In this document: in pieces, positions 34,773-43,832 of the stretch | Position numbering within the stretch: the stretch's first letter is position 1 | How the letters are laid out: each line of letters begins with the position of its first letter | NCBI RefSeq assembly: GCF_036894955.1 | Contig: NZ_CP145905.1 | Coordinates: forward strand, 4,482,501 to 4,546,500 | Direction of reading: 5' to 3' | DNA: 64,000 nt | Source: Paenibacillus sp. KS-LC4 | GTDB lineage: Bacteria > Bacillota > Bacilli > Paenibacillales > Paenibacillaceae | Program-made: the position numbers and the translations under genes | The notes under the pieces: generated by a model | Told to the model about the DNA's origin: nothing | Databases searched by the model: none | The model's input: the letters and a program-made list of their open reading frames with translations, nothing else

Positions 34773-35144
34773 TTAGTTAGTAATATTATGCAAAGCTAAA
34801 ACAGCAGCCTGTTTGTCCCGTAAAAAAAATATCTGATTTCCATTATTGCACTCATAAATAAAATCCTTCAAGCTCTTGCTGGCATAGCTATCAAAATCAC
34901 CAACAATGGCCAGCTTCACATTGTAGTTTACATATTTTTGTAATATCTCGCCTGCAAGCCTGGTTTTGAGGTCGAAGAAATCCTCCGTTAGGTTTGCTTT
35001 CTGCAACAAAATTTTATTGCATTCATGGTGGTAATTAACAGAAGCCATTAAATCCAATGCATCTTGAGCATCGCGGATAATCACATCCATACTTTCTATA
35101 ACCGCAACTTTAGAGCTGCCTTGCCGGTCTATGGTTATGTTCAT
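34773..35144 (-). CDS. DUF4180 family protein
   Basis: A 123-residue cytoplasmic protein of the DUF4180 family, unknown function. Typical segments: IRDAQDALDLMASVNYHHECNK, LTEDFFDLKTRLAGEILQKY and VKLAIVGDFDSYASKSLKDF. The fold resembles STAS-like domains by pattern (weak inference). ATG 35144 with GGGGAG upstream. It forms a one-gene unit after mqo. Confidence 0.85.
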   Translation of the reverse strand: MNITIDRQGSSKVAVIESMDVIIRDAQDALDLMASVNYHHECNKILLQKANLTEDFFDLKTRLAGEILQKYVNYNVKLAIVGDFDSYASKSLKDFIYECNNGNQIFFLRDKQAAVLALHNITN

Positions 35145-35257
35145 TTTTAATAAGTCTCCCCTTTTTAATTTTTCATGCCTTTTTTTCTGCAATTGCATGG
35201 ATTGGACTGAGCAGGTAATTTTACAAGAAAGATGCAGCCTTCTTATTTCTAGATTAT

Positions 35258-35303
35258 AGAAAGATAAAAAGCGCCCCGTTTTGCGGACGCCTTGTATCTT
35301 TCT
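35258..35303 (-). terminator. Terminator after mqo
   Basis: Outer arms AGAAAGATA and TATCTTTCT are perfect; an inner GC-rich stem (GGCGTCCGC with CGGGGCGC, imperfect) is followed by TTTTTATC on the minus strand. Confidence 0.75.
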
Positions 35304-35358
35304 ATGATTTGCCTATTCGACTGCTAACCATGCTGAACGGTATTTAATCTCACAAACT

Positions 35359-36870
35359 TTAGTAAGAAGCCTGCTTGACTGGGCCCCGTTCACTGTTTAG
35401 ACCAAGCGTCTGTGCAGTCGACGTATGAATTTCGTTTATAAGCTCTGGGTTTTGCAAAAGCTGCATGCCATAAGAAGGAATCATTTCTTTTATTTTTGGT
35501 TCCCATGCCTTCATATGCTGCGGGAAGCATTTCTCCATCAGCTCCAGCATAACGGATACCGCTGTAGAAGCACCTGGAGATGCGCCAAGCAAAGCAGCAA
35601 TCGAGCCGTCAGCGGCATTAATCACTTCCGTACCAAATTGAAGCGTTCCTTTGCCAGCCGCTGTATCTTTAATGACTTGTACACGCTGGCCTGCTATTAC
35701 AAGCTCCCAATCCTCGCTTTTCGCATTCGGGACAAATTGGCGTAAAGCCTCCATCCGCTGTTCTTTCGATTGCATAACTTCCTTAATCAAATATTGGGTC
35801 AAGGACATATTTTTGACGCCTGCCGCCATCATGGTTACCAAATTATCTGTTTTGACAGAAGCCAGCAAATCCATCATAGAACCGTTTTTCAAAAACTTTG
35901 GCGAGAAGCCCGCAAACGGTCCAAAAAATAATGAAGCCTTCTTGTCAATAAATCTGGTGTCAAGATGCGGAACCGACATCGGAGGAGCTCCGACTGGTGC
36001 TTGACCATACACTTTCGCATGATGCTGCGCTACAATCTCAGGCTTCTTGCATACCATGAATATGCCGCTTACCGGGAATCCGCCAATGCCCTTTCCTTCA
36101 GGAATGCCGGATTTTTGCAGCAAATGAAGGCTTCCGCCTCCGCCGCCAATAAAGACAAATTTCGCAGTACGGCGCTCGACAGCACCGCTGTCTACATTGC
36201 GTACTTTCAATTCCCACGAGCCGTCGCTTGCACGTTTAATATCATCCACATTATGCTTGAATTTAATATCGACATTTTTACTTTTCAAGTGTGTAAACAA
36301 CATCCGCGTTAAAGCGCCAAAGTTTACATCCGTACCGGATTCGATTCTAGTGGCCGCTATAGGACCATTCAAAGTCCGTTCCTTCATAATAAGCGGAATC
36401 CAATCCAGCAACTTTCCCGGATCTTCGGAATATTCCATTCCTTGAAACAAAGGGTTGTTAGACAATGCTTCAAAACGTTTCTTCAGAAACGCGACATCTT
36501 TTTCCCCTTGTACTAAGCTCATATGAGGCAATGGCGTAATGAAGTCTCGCGGATTACGAATGAGTTGGTTGTCCACAAGATAGGACCAGAACTGCTTGGA
36601 TACTTGATACTCTTCATTAACTTTAATAGCTTTGCTAATGTCTACGGAGCCGTCTGGCTTCTCCACGGTGTAGTTAAGCTCACACAAGGAAGAATGACCC
36701 GTTCCTGCATTGTTCCATTCGTTAGAGCTCTCTTCTCCTGCGCTTGCAAGTCGCTCAATCACTGTAATTTCCCAGTCCGGTACTAATTCCTTCAGCAGTG
36801 ACCCCAAAGTCGCACTCATGATACCGGCACCAATTAAGATAACGTCTGTTTTGGTTTGTCTGTTGCTCAT
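35359..36870 (-). CDS. mqo: Malate:quinone oxidoreductase
   Basis: A 503-residue FAD-dependent, membrane-associated enzyme that oxidises malate to oxaloacetate and passes electrons to quinone, an alternative to NAD-dependent malate dehydrogenase. It shows the N-terminal FAD site ([16 protein letters not shown]), the family hallmark [19 protein letters not shown], and [28 protein letters not shown]. Length is standard. AAGGA lies eight bases before ATG. It stands alone with its own terminator. Confidence 0.97.
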   Translation of the reverse strand: MSNRQTKTDVILIGAGIMSATLGSLLKELVPDWEITVIERLASAGEESSNEWNNAGTGHSSLCELNYTVEKPDGSVDISKAIKVNEEYQVSKQFWSYLVDNQLIRNPRDFITPLPHMSLVQGEKDVAFLKKRFEALSNNPLFQGMEYSEDPGKLLDWIPLIMKERTLNGPIAATRIESGTDVNFGALTRMLFTHLKSKNVDIKFKHNVDDIKRASDGSWELKVRNVDSGAVERRTAKFVFIGGGGGSLHLLQKSGIPEGKGIGGFPVSGIFMVCKKPEIVAQHHAKVYGQAPVGAPPMSVPHLDTRFIDKKASLFFGPFAGFSPKFLKNGSMMDLLASVKTDNLVTMMAAGVKNMSLTQYLIKEVMQSKEQRMEALRQFVPNAKSEDWELVIAGQRVQVIKDTAAGKGTLQFGTEVINAADGSIAALLGASPGASTAVSVMLELMEKCFPQHMKAWEPKIKEMIPSYGMQLLQNPELINEIHTSTAQTLGLNSERGPVKQASY

Positions 36871-37192
36871 TTCTACCGTCCTTACACACTAATATTTGAA
36901 GAAAAAATGTAAGCTATCCCGCCTGCTCAACCTATTAAGCGAGTTAATCAAACATCTTTCTGATTCACGTTCTATTTTTCTTATCACAGCAAGTTTCATT
37001 ACTATTATTAAAGTATTAAGATATTTACTATTATAAAGCCTTTACATATCATTCACAACAATAGGGAACATGTTACAATGTGCTTCTGATATCTTACGTT
37101 CCCAGGGGAGAAAGGAATAGCTAAATACATTTGTACATTACTACTATCATATCACAAAAATCACTCACTGTTAGCACTGATTTTGAATATAA
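36871..37192. other. AT-rich intergenic region without gene
   Basis: No coding frame with a ribosome binding site on either strand. It should hold the mqo promoter. A weak hairpin (AAAATCA with TGATTTTT on the minus strand, about 37156-37186) may terminate the phosphotransferase transcript. Confidence 0.5.
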
Positions 37193-38164
37193 CTAGCCAA
37201 TAAACCCCAGGGCCAGTCTGTAATGATAATCAGCGAGACCTTTAGCAAATGGCTGATCGGGAAATCCTCTATGAAGCAGCTTTAATCCACCAGAGGTTAA
37301 CGAAATATGATGATGAAAACGATAAAATGACATTCGGTTTTGGTCAAGCTGATCCTTTTTCAAATAACGGTAAAACTCACCAAAACGAATTTGTAAAAAA
37401 GTGTGCTCATGTTCAATATCGTAAAATTCAGCGCCTTCAATATCTATGAAATAAGGCTCTAATCGGTCGGTGACCAAAATATGATCTGGACCAAGCTCAC
37501 CGTGTATAAAGCCGTAGCGGTTTCTAGCTTCAATTCTTGCCTCCAGCTCATATAATTTTTCGAGCAGCCTTGATTCATTTCTCCGAATATCCTCCATATG
37601 TTGCGACGCATAGGATAACTGCGCTTTCGCATTTTCCAGCTGTAATAAATGGCAGTTTCGCAACTGCTCTTCCTCTTGATTAGGCTTTCCATAGCCCTGT
37701 CTTTCGTTGGCATGCATACCAGTAAGCATATCTCCGATACGCTCAAATAATTGGTCTTGAACCTTTGTATCGGAGTGTTGAAAATAGTGTTCCGCCTTAT
37801 GTCCATTTACGTACTCCACGAGGGCATAATCAAAGTGGTAGCGGCTTCTTTCCGTATTTAAATGATAAAGAGCAGGGGTCTGAATGCCATGTTCTTTTAA
37901 ATAGCGATTATTCATTTCAAATAAATGACTGCCATAGGATTGGTCAGCTATAGAAGCGCTTGCTATTTCCTCTTGAAAAAAATTCATGCTAAGATCCCAT
38001 ACATATAAAACGCAGGAAAAACGATTGGTGCAGTCTATTTTGTAAACCGCTTTTTGTGCACCACCATGCATTTTAGTTACGTTAGCAACGATATAATCAG
38101 TACCAAAAACCTTTCCCACATACTCCTGTAAATCTTTAAGCTTGAGATGGCAAAATAAAGCCAC
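37193..38164 (-). CDS. Aminoglycoside-phosphotransferase-like kinase
   Basis: A 323-residue protein with the protein-kinase-like APH fold. The catalytic loop reads FIHGELGPDHILV where the family usually has HGDLHPGN, so the catalytic Asp is Glu and the metal-binding Asn is His; the following FIDIEGAEF keeps the Mg-binding Asp. A helical insert with many Glu, Gln and Arg residues (about 150-210) precedes the loop. The substrate could be a small metabolite rather than an antibiotic. GTG 38164 has GGAG ten bases upstream. Confidence 0.8.
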   Translation of the reverse strand: MALFCHLKLKDLQEYVGKVFGTDYIVANVTKMHGGAQKAVYKIDCTNRFSCVLYVWDLSMNFFQEEIASASIADQSYGSHLFEMNNRYLKEHGIQTPALYHLNTERSRYHFDYALVEYVNGHKAEHYFQHSDTKVQDQLFERIGDMLTGMHANERQGYGKPNQEEEQLRNCHLLQLENAKAQLSYASQHMEDIRRNESRLLEKLYELEARIEARNRYGFIHGELGPDHILVTDRLEPYFIDIEGAEFYDIEHEHTFLQIRFGEFYRYLKKDQLDQNRMSFYRFHHHISLTSGGLKLLHRGFPDQPFAKGLADYHYRLALGFIG

Positions 38165-38297
38165 GGATCAACACTCCATTCATCTTTTTTTGCCGGCATC
38201 TCAAATTTATTACAAATTTCACCAAAAGTATAGACTGTTTCTTTACGTTCTGCTATAATGTTGAATAAGCTCTCGAAAAAAATAGCCCTACATAAAT

Positions 38298-38352
38298 AAG
38301 TAACCGCCAACAGCAGGCCCCTTGAGGAGCCGCTCTGGCGGTTACTTTTTTT
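38298..38352. terminator. Strong terminator after kduD
   Basis: AAGTAACCGCCA pairs perfectly with TGGCGGTTACTT. T-run TTTTTTT on the plus strand; on the minus strand, where kduD ends, only TTATTTATG. Confidence 0.85.
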
Positions 38353-38369
38353 AGTCTAATGAATGAAAA

Positions 38370-39125
38370 CTAACGGTTCATCCATCCGCCATCTACGCAG
38401 AGGACGTGGCCATTCATATAGTTCGATGCAGCGGAGGCGAGGAAAATCGCCGGCCCCATCATATCCTCGGATTCACCCCAGCGCGCGGCTGGAATACGGT
38501 CGAGAATTTGCTTGCTGCGAACCGGATCCTCACGAAGTGCCTCGGTGTTGTCAGTGCTCATGTAGCCTGGAGCAATCGCGTTCACCTGCACATTTTTTGA
38601 AGCCCATTCGTTGCCCAGCGCCTTTGTCAGACCAGCTACTGCATGCTTGCTCGCCGTATAGCCCGGCACATTAATGCCACCTTGGAAGGACAGCATGGAT
38701 GCAATGTTGATGATTTTGCCTGAGCCCTGCTCAATCATATGGCGACCAGCCAGCTGGCTGAGCACATAAACCGAATTCAGATTGACATCAAGCACCGCTT
38801 GCCAGTCTTCAAAGCTGTGATCCGCAGCAGGCGTACGACGGATAATGCCCGCATTGTTAACCAAGATGTCGAGGCGTCCAAGTCCCGACAGCGTCTGTTC
38901 GATAATGCCCGGCAGCAGGCTGCGGTCCGATACATCGGCTTGAATGGATACCGTTTTGCGGCCAAGCGCCTGAATTTCCTTCTCTACGTCAGTTGGAGGC
39001 GTGCTGTTCGTCACCAGCGCAATATCTGCTCCCGCTCTTGCCAAGCCTACAGCAATTGCCGCGCCCAGACCGCGTCCAGCACCTGTTACAATCGCTGTTT
39101 TTCCAGTCAAATCGAAAAAGCTCAT
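38370..39125 (-). CDS. kduD: 2-deoxy-D-gluconate 3-dehydrogenase KduD
   Basis: A 251-residue short-chain dehydrogenase. Cofactor motif TGAGRGLGAAIA, NNAGI, catalytic Ser in NIASMLS and Tyr/Lys in YTASKHAVAG. KduD reduces 2,5-diketo-3-deoxygluconate in the breakdown of unsaturated uronates from pectin or glycosaminoglycans. The pairing with KduI two genes upstream supports the assignment. ATG 39125 is chosen (AAGGATGG upstream); a longer start at 39152 would include KDDKDGAE. Confidence 0.9.
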   Translation of the reverse strand: MSFFDLTGKTAIVTGAGRGLGAAIAVGLARAGADIALVTNSTPPTDVEKEIQALGRKTVSIQADVSDRSLLPGIIEQTLSGLGRLDILVNNAGIIRRTPAADHSFEDWQAVLDVNLNSVYVLSQLAGRHMIEQGSGKIINIASMLSFQGGINVPGYTASKHAVAGLTKALGNEWASKNVQVNAIAPGYMSTDNTEALREDPVRSKQILDRIPAARWGESEDMMGPAIFLASAASNYMNGHVLCVDGGWMNR

Positions 39126-39154
39126 CTCTGCACCATCCTTATCATCCTTCAAAA

Positions 39155-39907
39155 TCAGGCCTTCTCTATACGCACGCCCTGCTGCTCGTATTTGTCAGCC
39201 ACAGCTGCATCAATGTGCGAATCGGTTATAATCGTATGAACATCCTTCAAAGCGGCAAACGTAAGCAGCGCTCCCTTGTCGAACTTGCTATGGTCGGCTA
39301 TGCAATAAATATCGCGGGCGCATTCCATATATACCTGCTTGAGCTTGGCCAGCTCCTCGGTGAAAATCGTCAGCCCGTACTCCAAGTGAATACCCGTCGT
39401 CGATAAAAACAGCTTATGCACATTTAGCCGCTTGACCCATTCCTGCCAGTCCGTTCCAATGAGCAGATTTTGAAAGCGATAGCCGCCGGGTATAACGAGG
39501 CGGATCTGCTCCTTCGCCGTCAGCTCGCGAATAATGAGCAGATCGTTGGTGAGCACGGTCAGCGGCATGTTTTTGAGCCGCTTCGCAATTTCCAGCGTGG
39601 TGCTGCCCGCATCCAGCGCGATAATATCATTTTCAACAATATGGGTTAACGCCTGCTCGGCAATTGCGACCTTCTCCTGCTGATGCTTGCTATTCGGATA
39701 CTGCAAAGGCAGTAAGCTTTCATCATCTGGAGGGAGCACCGCTCCGCCATGCATGCGCTTGAGCAGCCCCTTCTCCTCCAGCTTCTCCAAATCTTCGCGT
39801 ACCGTCTTTTCCGTCACCTTGAAACGCTCGCTCAGCTCGGATACTTTGACGCTGCCCTTCTCCTCCAGCTGAATAATAATTTGTCGATGACGTTCAGCGG
39901 CAAGCAT
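39155..39907 (-). CDS. DeoR-family regulator of kdu operon
   Basis: A 250-residue regulator: N-terminal DeoR helix-turn-helix (RHRQIIIQLEEKGSVKVSEL, TEKTVREDLEKLEEKGLLKR) and C-terminal sugar-phosphate sensor (DIIALDAGSTTLEIAKRL). It lies between kduI and kduD, one base after the kduI stop and 29 bp before kduD, so it is made with the operon it probably controls. The inverted repeat at 40796-40837 is a candidate operator. Confidence 0.92.
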   Translation of the reverse strand: MLAAERHRQIIIQLEEKGSVKVSELSERFKVTEKTVREDLEKLEEKGLLKRMHGGAVLPPDDESLLPLQYPNSKHQQEKVAIAEQALTHIVENDIIALDAGSTTLEIAKRLKNMPLTVLTNDLLIIRELTAKEQIRLVIPGGYRFQNLLIGTDWQEWVKRLNVHKLFLSTTGIHLEYGLTIFTEELAKLKQVYMECARDIYCIADHSKFDKGALLTFAALKDVHTIITDSHIDAAVADKYEQQGVRIEKA

Positions 39908-39908
39908 G

Positions 39909-40739
39909 TTACTTAAGCTCTTCCATTTTCACAGCGTCCATATCCGTGAACGTGTAGTTTTCGCCCGCCATCGACCAGCAGAACGTATAATTGCTCGTGC
40001 CAACACCCGAGTGAATCGACCATGGCGGCGAAATAATTGCCTGCTCATTGGCAACGACCAAATGTCTCGTCTCCGAAGGCTCGCCCATCATGTGGAATAC
40101 GCGTGCATCCTGGTTCACATCGAAGTACAGATAAGCTTCCATACGACGGTCATGTACGTGCGAAGGCATTGTGTTCCAAACGCTGCCTGTTTTGAGGCTC
40201 GTTACACCCAGCATTAATTGACAGCTTTGAATGCCATCGCCATGGATATACTTGTACAATACGCGCTCGTTGGACGTTTCCAGAGAACCAAGGTGAGTAG
40301 GGTTCGCTTCTTCCATCGTCATTTTGCGAGTCGGATATTCCGCATGCGCCAGCGCAGAGCAGAAATACAGCTTCGTTGGGTTCGCTTTATCCTTGCTTGC
40401 CAGTTGAACGTCACGCTTGCCTTTACCTACATACAAAACATCAAGACGGCTAAGCTCGTACGACTCGCCATCAACCGTAATAATGGCATCGCCGCCAATG
40501 TTCAGGAAGCCAATTTCCCGGCGCTCCAGAAAATATTCGGTTTTGAGCGTATCTCCCGCTTCCAGTACAAGCTTCTCGTTCACAGGAAACGCGCCGCCTA
40601 CAACCATACGATCATAGTGCGTGTAAACCGAAGTAAGGCGATCCTGCTCAAACAGGCTTTCGATCAAAAATTCCTGACGAAGACGCTCCGTCGTATATTG
40701 CTTTACATCCGTTGGGTTAGTTGTGTGACGAATTTCCAT
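39909..40739 (-). CDS. kduI: 5-keto-4-deoxyuronate isomerase KduI
   Basis: A 276-residue cupin-type metalloenzyme that converts 5-keto-4-deoxyuronate (DKI) to 2,5-diketo-3-deoxygluconate. N-terminus MEIRHTTNPTDVKQYTTERL and metal ligands in NTMPSHVHDRRMEAYLYF (His-X-His, Glu) and PPWSIHSGVGTSNYTFCW are classical. GAGGAGG lies nine bases before ATG. First gene of the operon. Confidence 0.96.
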   Translation of the reverse strand: MEIRHTTNPTDVKQYTTERLRQEFLIESLFEQDRLTSVYTHYDRMVVGGAFPVNEKLVLEAGDTLKTEYFLERREIGFLNIGGDAIITVDGESYELSRLDVLYVGKGKRDVQLASKDKANPTKLYFCSALAHAEYPTRKMTMEEANPTHLGSLETSNERVLYKYIHGDGIQSCQLMLGVTSLKTGSVWNTMPSHVHDRRMEAYLYFDVNQDARVFHMMGEPSETRHLVVANEQAIISPPWSIHSGVGTSNYTFCWSMAGENYTFTDMDAVKMEELK

Positions 40740-40795
40740 ATTAATAGTTCCTCCTCAAGGATAATAAAATGAAATGATCAGGCGCACCTGAATAG

Positions 40796-40837
40796 GTTTG
40801 AAAATGTTCGTTTTAATAATAGCACACTTTTTCAAAC
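40796..40837. promoter_or_regulatory. Inverted repeat in kdu promoter
   Basis: GTTTGAAAA (40796-40804) and TTTTTCAAAC (40828-40837) flank a TATTAT -10-like box on the minus strand. The placement suits a repressor operator. Confidence 0.45.
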
Positions 40838-40967
40838 TTAAACAATCCCCTTAAAGCATTCTTCGCAAAAGGCACTAAAGGGGCGGCAACGACGCTATTC
40901 AAAAATGCCTTTTTTTATGTTAGGGTATATATCATTAAAGATCGCCATTAGAAGCGGAGCGAGCTGA

Positions 40968-42284
40968 ATGTATTCACTATTTCGCAATGAAAAAATACAA
41001 ATGGTCGGCATCGCGCTCGCAACAGCCGTCGGAGCCGAATTCAGGATCACTCCGTTTAGCGGGGATTTTTACCGCATCGGGCTCGGCGTCAGCATCTTTT
41101 TATTTTTTCTGCTGCAATTTCGCCATCTTTCGTTTGTGAAAACAGGCTTTCTAGCCGGTATTGCCGCTGTCATCTTCCAATCCGTGGAGTGGCTGATCTA
41201 CACGAATTCCACTTCTCTAATAGCTGGCCTGCAAAATAATGCTCCAGCCGCCCTATACTATACCTTCTTTGCCTGGTGTCTTAGCAAGCTGCTGGGACGC
41301 GCCAAGGAAATTCAGCCGCTGGCGCTGGGCGCACTCGTTACAATTGTGGACTTCTCCTCCAATTTACTGGAGCTTCTGTTCCGTAATATTTTTCTCGGCA
41401 CAGCGCCCTATCACTTCGATGAACTAGCCCTGCTGCTTATGACGGCTGTTATTCGCAGCTACTTTGTCATCGGTCTGTACAATAGCATGGCCATCCAGCA
41501 GTTCAAAATGCTTCATTTCGAGCAGGAGAAGCGCATCGAGCAAATGCTGAATGTCGGCTCCAGCTTGTATGGAGAAGCGTTCTACCTGCGGAAATCAATG
41601 GATAATATTGAAGGCATTACGGCGAGCAGCTACGAGCTGTACGACAAGCTGCGGCAGGAGCAGCCTGTGCTCGCCAAGCAGGCGCTCATCGTCACCCAGC
41701 AAATTCATGAGGTAAAAAAAGATACTCAGCGTATTCTAGCCGGGCTGCTCAAGCTGTTTGATCATGAAACGCTTACCCAGATGAGCCTCGTGGAGGTCAT
41801 GCATTATGTGAGGAAGGGCACTATGGAATATAGCGAGATGCTGGGGAAAAAGATTGCCTTTCAGCAGCGGGTGGCGGTTGATTTGATTACGCCTCATTAT
41901 ATTGCACTGCTCTCTATATTGAACAATTTGGCGGCAAACGCCGTTGAAGCGATTGAAAGCAGCGGCTCCATTGATATTGAAATCAGCCAGCATGGCGACA
42001 AGCTAATGTTGATCGTTGCCGATTCCGGCAAAGGCATACCGCCAGAGGAGATGGAGCTCGTTTTTGAGCCAGGCTTCACCACCAAATTTGATCAAACGGG
42101 AATCGCAGCAACCGGAATCGGCTTGTCCCATGTGCGTGATATTATTTCTTCATTTGCGGGCTCGATTCGCGCAAAGTCGCTGGATGATGGGCCAGGCACC
42201 GCCTTTATTGTCGAACTGTCGCTTGCTGCGCTAAACCATCCTTATACAACGCCAAACTTGAAGGAGGCACACCATGTCCATTAG
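40968..42284 (+). CDS. glnK: Sensor histidine kinase, GlnK (YcbA) type
   Basis: A 438-residue kinase: six or so membrane segments in the first 190 residues, a helical dimerisation region, and a C-terminal ATPase domain with N-box NNLAANAVEAI, G1 DSGKGIPPEE and G2 GIGLSHVRDI. The likely phospho-acceptor His is in QQIHEVKKD. The arrangement and the partner regulator match the glutamine-sensing YcbA/YcbB (GlnK/GlnL) system of Bacillus. GGAG lies eight bases before ATG; the stop overlaps glnL by 11 bp. Confidence 0.85.
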   Translation: MYSLFRNEKIQMVGIALATAVGAEFRITPFSGDFYRIGLGVSIFLFFLLQFRHLSFVKTGFLAGIAAVIFQSVEWLIYTNSTSLIAGLQNNAPAALYYTFFAWCLSKLLGRAKEIQPLALGALVTIVDFSSNLLELLFRNIFLGTAPYHFDELALLLMTAVIRSYFVIGLYNSMAIQQFKMLHFEQEKRIEQMLNVGSSLYGEAFYLRKSMDNIEGITASSYELYDKLRQEQPVLAKQALIVTQQIHEVKKDTQRILAGLLKLFDHETLTQMSLVEVMHYVRKGTMEYSEMLGKKIAFQQRVAVDLITPHYIALLSILNNLAANAVEAIESSGSIDIEISQHGDKLMLIVADSGKGIPPEEMELVFEPGFTTKFDQTGIAATGIGLSHVRDIISSFAGSIRAKSLDDGPGTAFIVELSLAALNHPYTTPNLKEAHHVH

Positions 42285-43170
42285 CTTCGTAATTGTAGAT
42301 GATGATGCCGTCAGCAGGCGTATGCTGCACAATATAATTGAACAATCTAGTTTAGGCGAAGTATTGGGTACGGCTAAAGGAGGAATCGAGGCTGTCATGC
42401 TGATTGATGAGCTGAAGCCCGATGTTGTGCTGATCGACATGCTCATGCCCGATCAGGACGGCATTACGACGATCGACCAGCTCCGGGCTATGCGCTACGG
42501 CGGCAAGTTTATTATGATCTCGCAAATTGACAATAAGGATATGGTTGGAAAAGCTTATCGCAGCGGCATTGAGTTTTTTATCCATAAGCCGATTAATCGC
42601 GTGGAAGTGCAGGCTGTTCTACATAAGATGAATGAAAGCTGGAAATATGAGCGTTATGTAACGGAAATGAAGCAGTCGCTCGCCAAGCTTGATATTATAG
42701 AGCGCCCGCCAGCCGTACAGGAGCGCAGCATCCGCGAAGCAGCCCGCCACATTTTAATGGATATGGGCATTATTAGTGAGGCTGGAAGCCGCGATATGAT
42801 TGCTGCCGTCGAATATTTATCCGAGCTGCCTCAGCCCGCTGCTTTCCCTCCATTAAAGGGATTGTATGAAGCCGTTGCGCGTACAAGCAAGCAGAGCCAG
42901 AGTGATATAGACAAGGAAAGCAAAGCAATTGAGCAGCGGATGCGCCGCGCCGTCATGACGGCGCTAACCAATATCGCCTCCATTGGACTGACGGATTACA
43001 GCAATCCGAAGTTTGAGCATTATGCTCCGCTTTATTTTGATTTCAAGGATGTCCGGCTGAAGATGAAAATGATGGATGAGGAAGCCACGCCCGATAAAGG
43101 CAAGGTTAATATTAAAAAGTTTCTTCAAGTGTTTTTTATGGAAGCAATGGAAAAAAACAAACAAGCGTAA
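42274..43170 (+). CDS. glnL: Response regulator, GlnL (YcbB) type
   Basis: A 298-residue regulator: receiver with Asp-rich pocket VDDD, phospho-acceptor Asp55 in LIDMLMPDQDG and Lys in IHKPINR, followed by the YcbB-type DNA-binding domain (about 145-298) with YSNPKFEHYAPLYFDF. AAGGAGG precedes ATG within the kinase gene, so translation is coupled. In Bacillus GlnL activates a glutamine transporter and glutaminase; neither lies next to it here, but an amino-acid ABC importer follows 2.2 kb downstream. Confidence 0.87.
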   Translation: MSISFVIVDDDAVSRRMLHNIIEQSSLGEVLGTAKGGIEAVMLIDELKPDVVLIDMLMPDQDGITTIDQLRAMRYGGKFIMISQIDNKDMVGKAYRSGIEFFIHKPINRVEVQAVLHKMNESWKYERYVTEMKQSLAKLDIIERPPAVQERSIREAARHILMDMGIISEAGSRDMIAAVEYLSELPQPAAFPPLKGLYEAVARTSKQSQSDIDKESKAIEQRMRRAVMTALTNIASIGLTDYSNPKFEHYAPLYFDFKDVRLKMKMMDEEATPDKGKVNIKKFLQVFFMEAMEKNKQA

Positions 43171-43176
43171 TCTTTC

Positions 43177-43222
43177 CTATATTTCAAGCGTAAACGGCTG
43201 CCGCCTTCCTCAGGTGGTCAGC
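43177..43222. repeat. Partial relative of the 21.8-kb palindromic repeat
   Basis: CTATATTTCAAGCGTAAACGGC matches the opening arm of the units at 21900 and 21996 at 20 of 22 positions, followed by its own stem GCTGCCGCC/GGTGGTCAGC. The closing arm is absent. It lies between convergent genes and may act as a transcript end. Confidence 0.65.
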
Positions 43223-43832
43223 TTACCCCTTTTTTCTCCAAAAAGATAAGGGAAAGCCGATAGGAAAGGAAAAGCAGCAAAACGCCTACCGCCAGAAAGG
43301 CTGCACTAGCTGCCGCTGGAAAGCTTAGCGTATCCGAGCTGCTGGACACCCCCCCAAAAACCATAAGAAAAGTCACAGGAAGGGCAACTGCAACCAAGCC
43401 AACTATCCGACTTGCACTAAAACCAAACCGGTAATAGATTGGATAATAAAGCGAAGCATAAACAGCAATAATGAAAAAAATGATTGGAATAAAGGAAGCC
43501 GCATACACCATTTCCCTTCCTACTAGTGCTATATTGATGGCGTATACGGAAGCGCTCGCGACAATCCCTATGAGTGCAAATAAAAGGACAGCTGCATATT
43601 TCGCCTGCACGATTGATTTACTGCTGACAGGCAGGCTGGCAATGACGATCATGCTTTTATTTTTGGCATCCAAGGTAGCGGAAAAGGTCATGAGCATAAT
43701 AGCAGAAAGCGCAGCTACCAAAATGAAAGAAGCTTGGTTATACATCAAAAATCCAAATAAATACAAATAGAGCAGCACATACAAAAAGTAATAGCGCAAA
43801 ATAAACAAATCCTTACGTAACAGCAGCAGCAT
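43218..43832 (-). CDS. ABC-2 type exporter permease
   Basis: A 204-residue protein with about six hydrophobic segments, of the ABC-2 permease type found with YtrA-like regulators. ATG 43832 (MLLLLRKDLFILRYY) with GGGAGAAGG upstream is chosen; it overlaps the ATPase gene by 20 bp. The conserved DAKNKSMIVIASLPVSSKSIVQAKY loop resembles ABC-2 proteins linked to cell-envelope stress or antimicrobial peptides. The substrate is unknown. Confidence 0.85.
   Translation of the reverse strand: MLLLLRKDLFILRYYFLYVLLYLYLFGFLMYNQASFILVAALSAIMLMTFSATLDAKNKSMIVIASLPVSSKSIVQAKYAAVLLFALIGIVASASVYAINIALVGREMVYAASFIPIIFFIIAVYASLYYPIYYRFGFSASRIVGLVAVALPVTFLMVFGGVSSSSDTLSFPAAASAAFLAVGVLLLFLSYRLSLIFLEKKGVS

Noticed and set aside
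38077-38310. 77-codon minus-strand frame before the phosphotransferase
   Set aside because: It overlaps the start of the phosphotransferase in another frame and has no good ribosome binding site.
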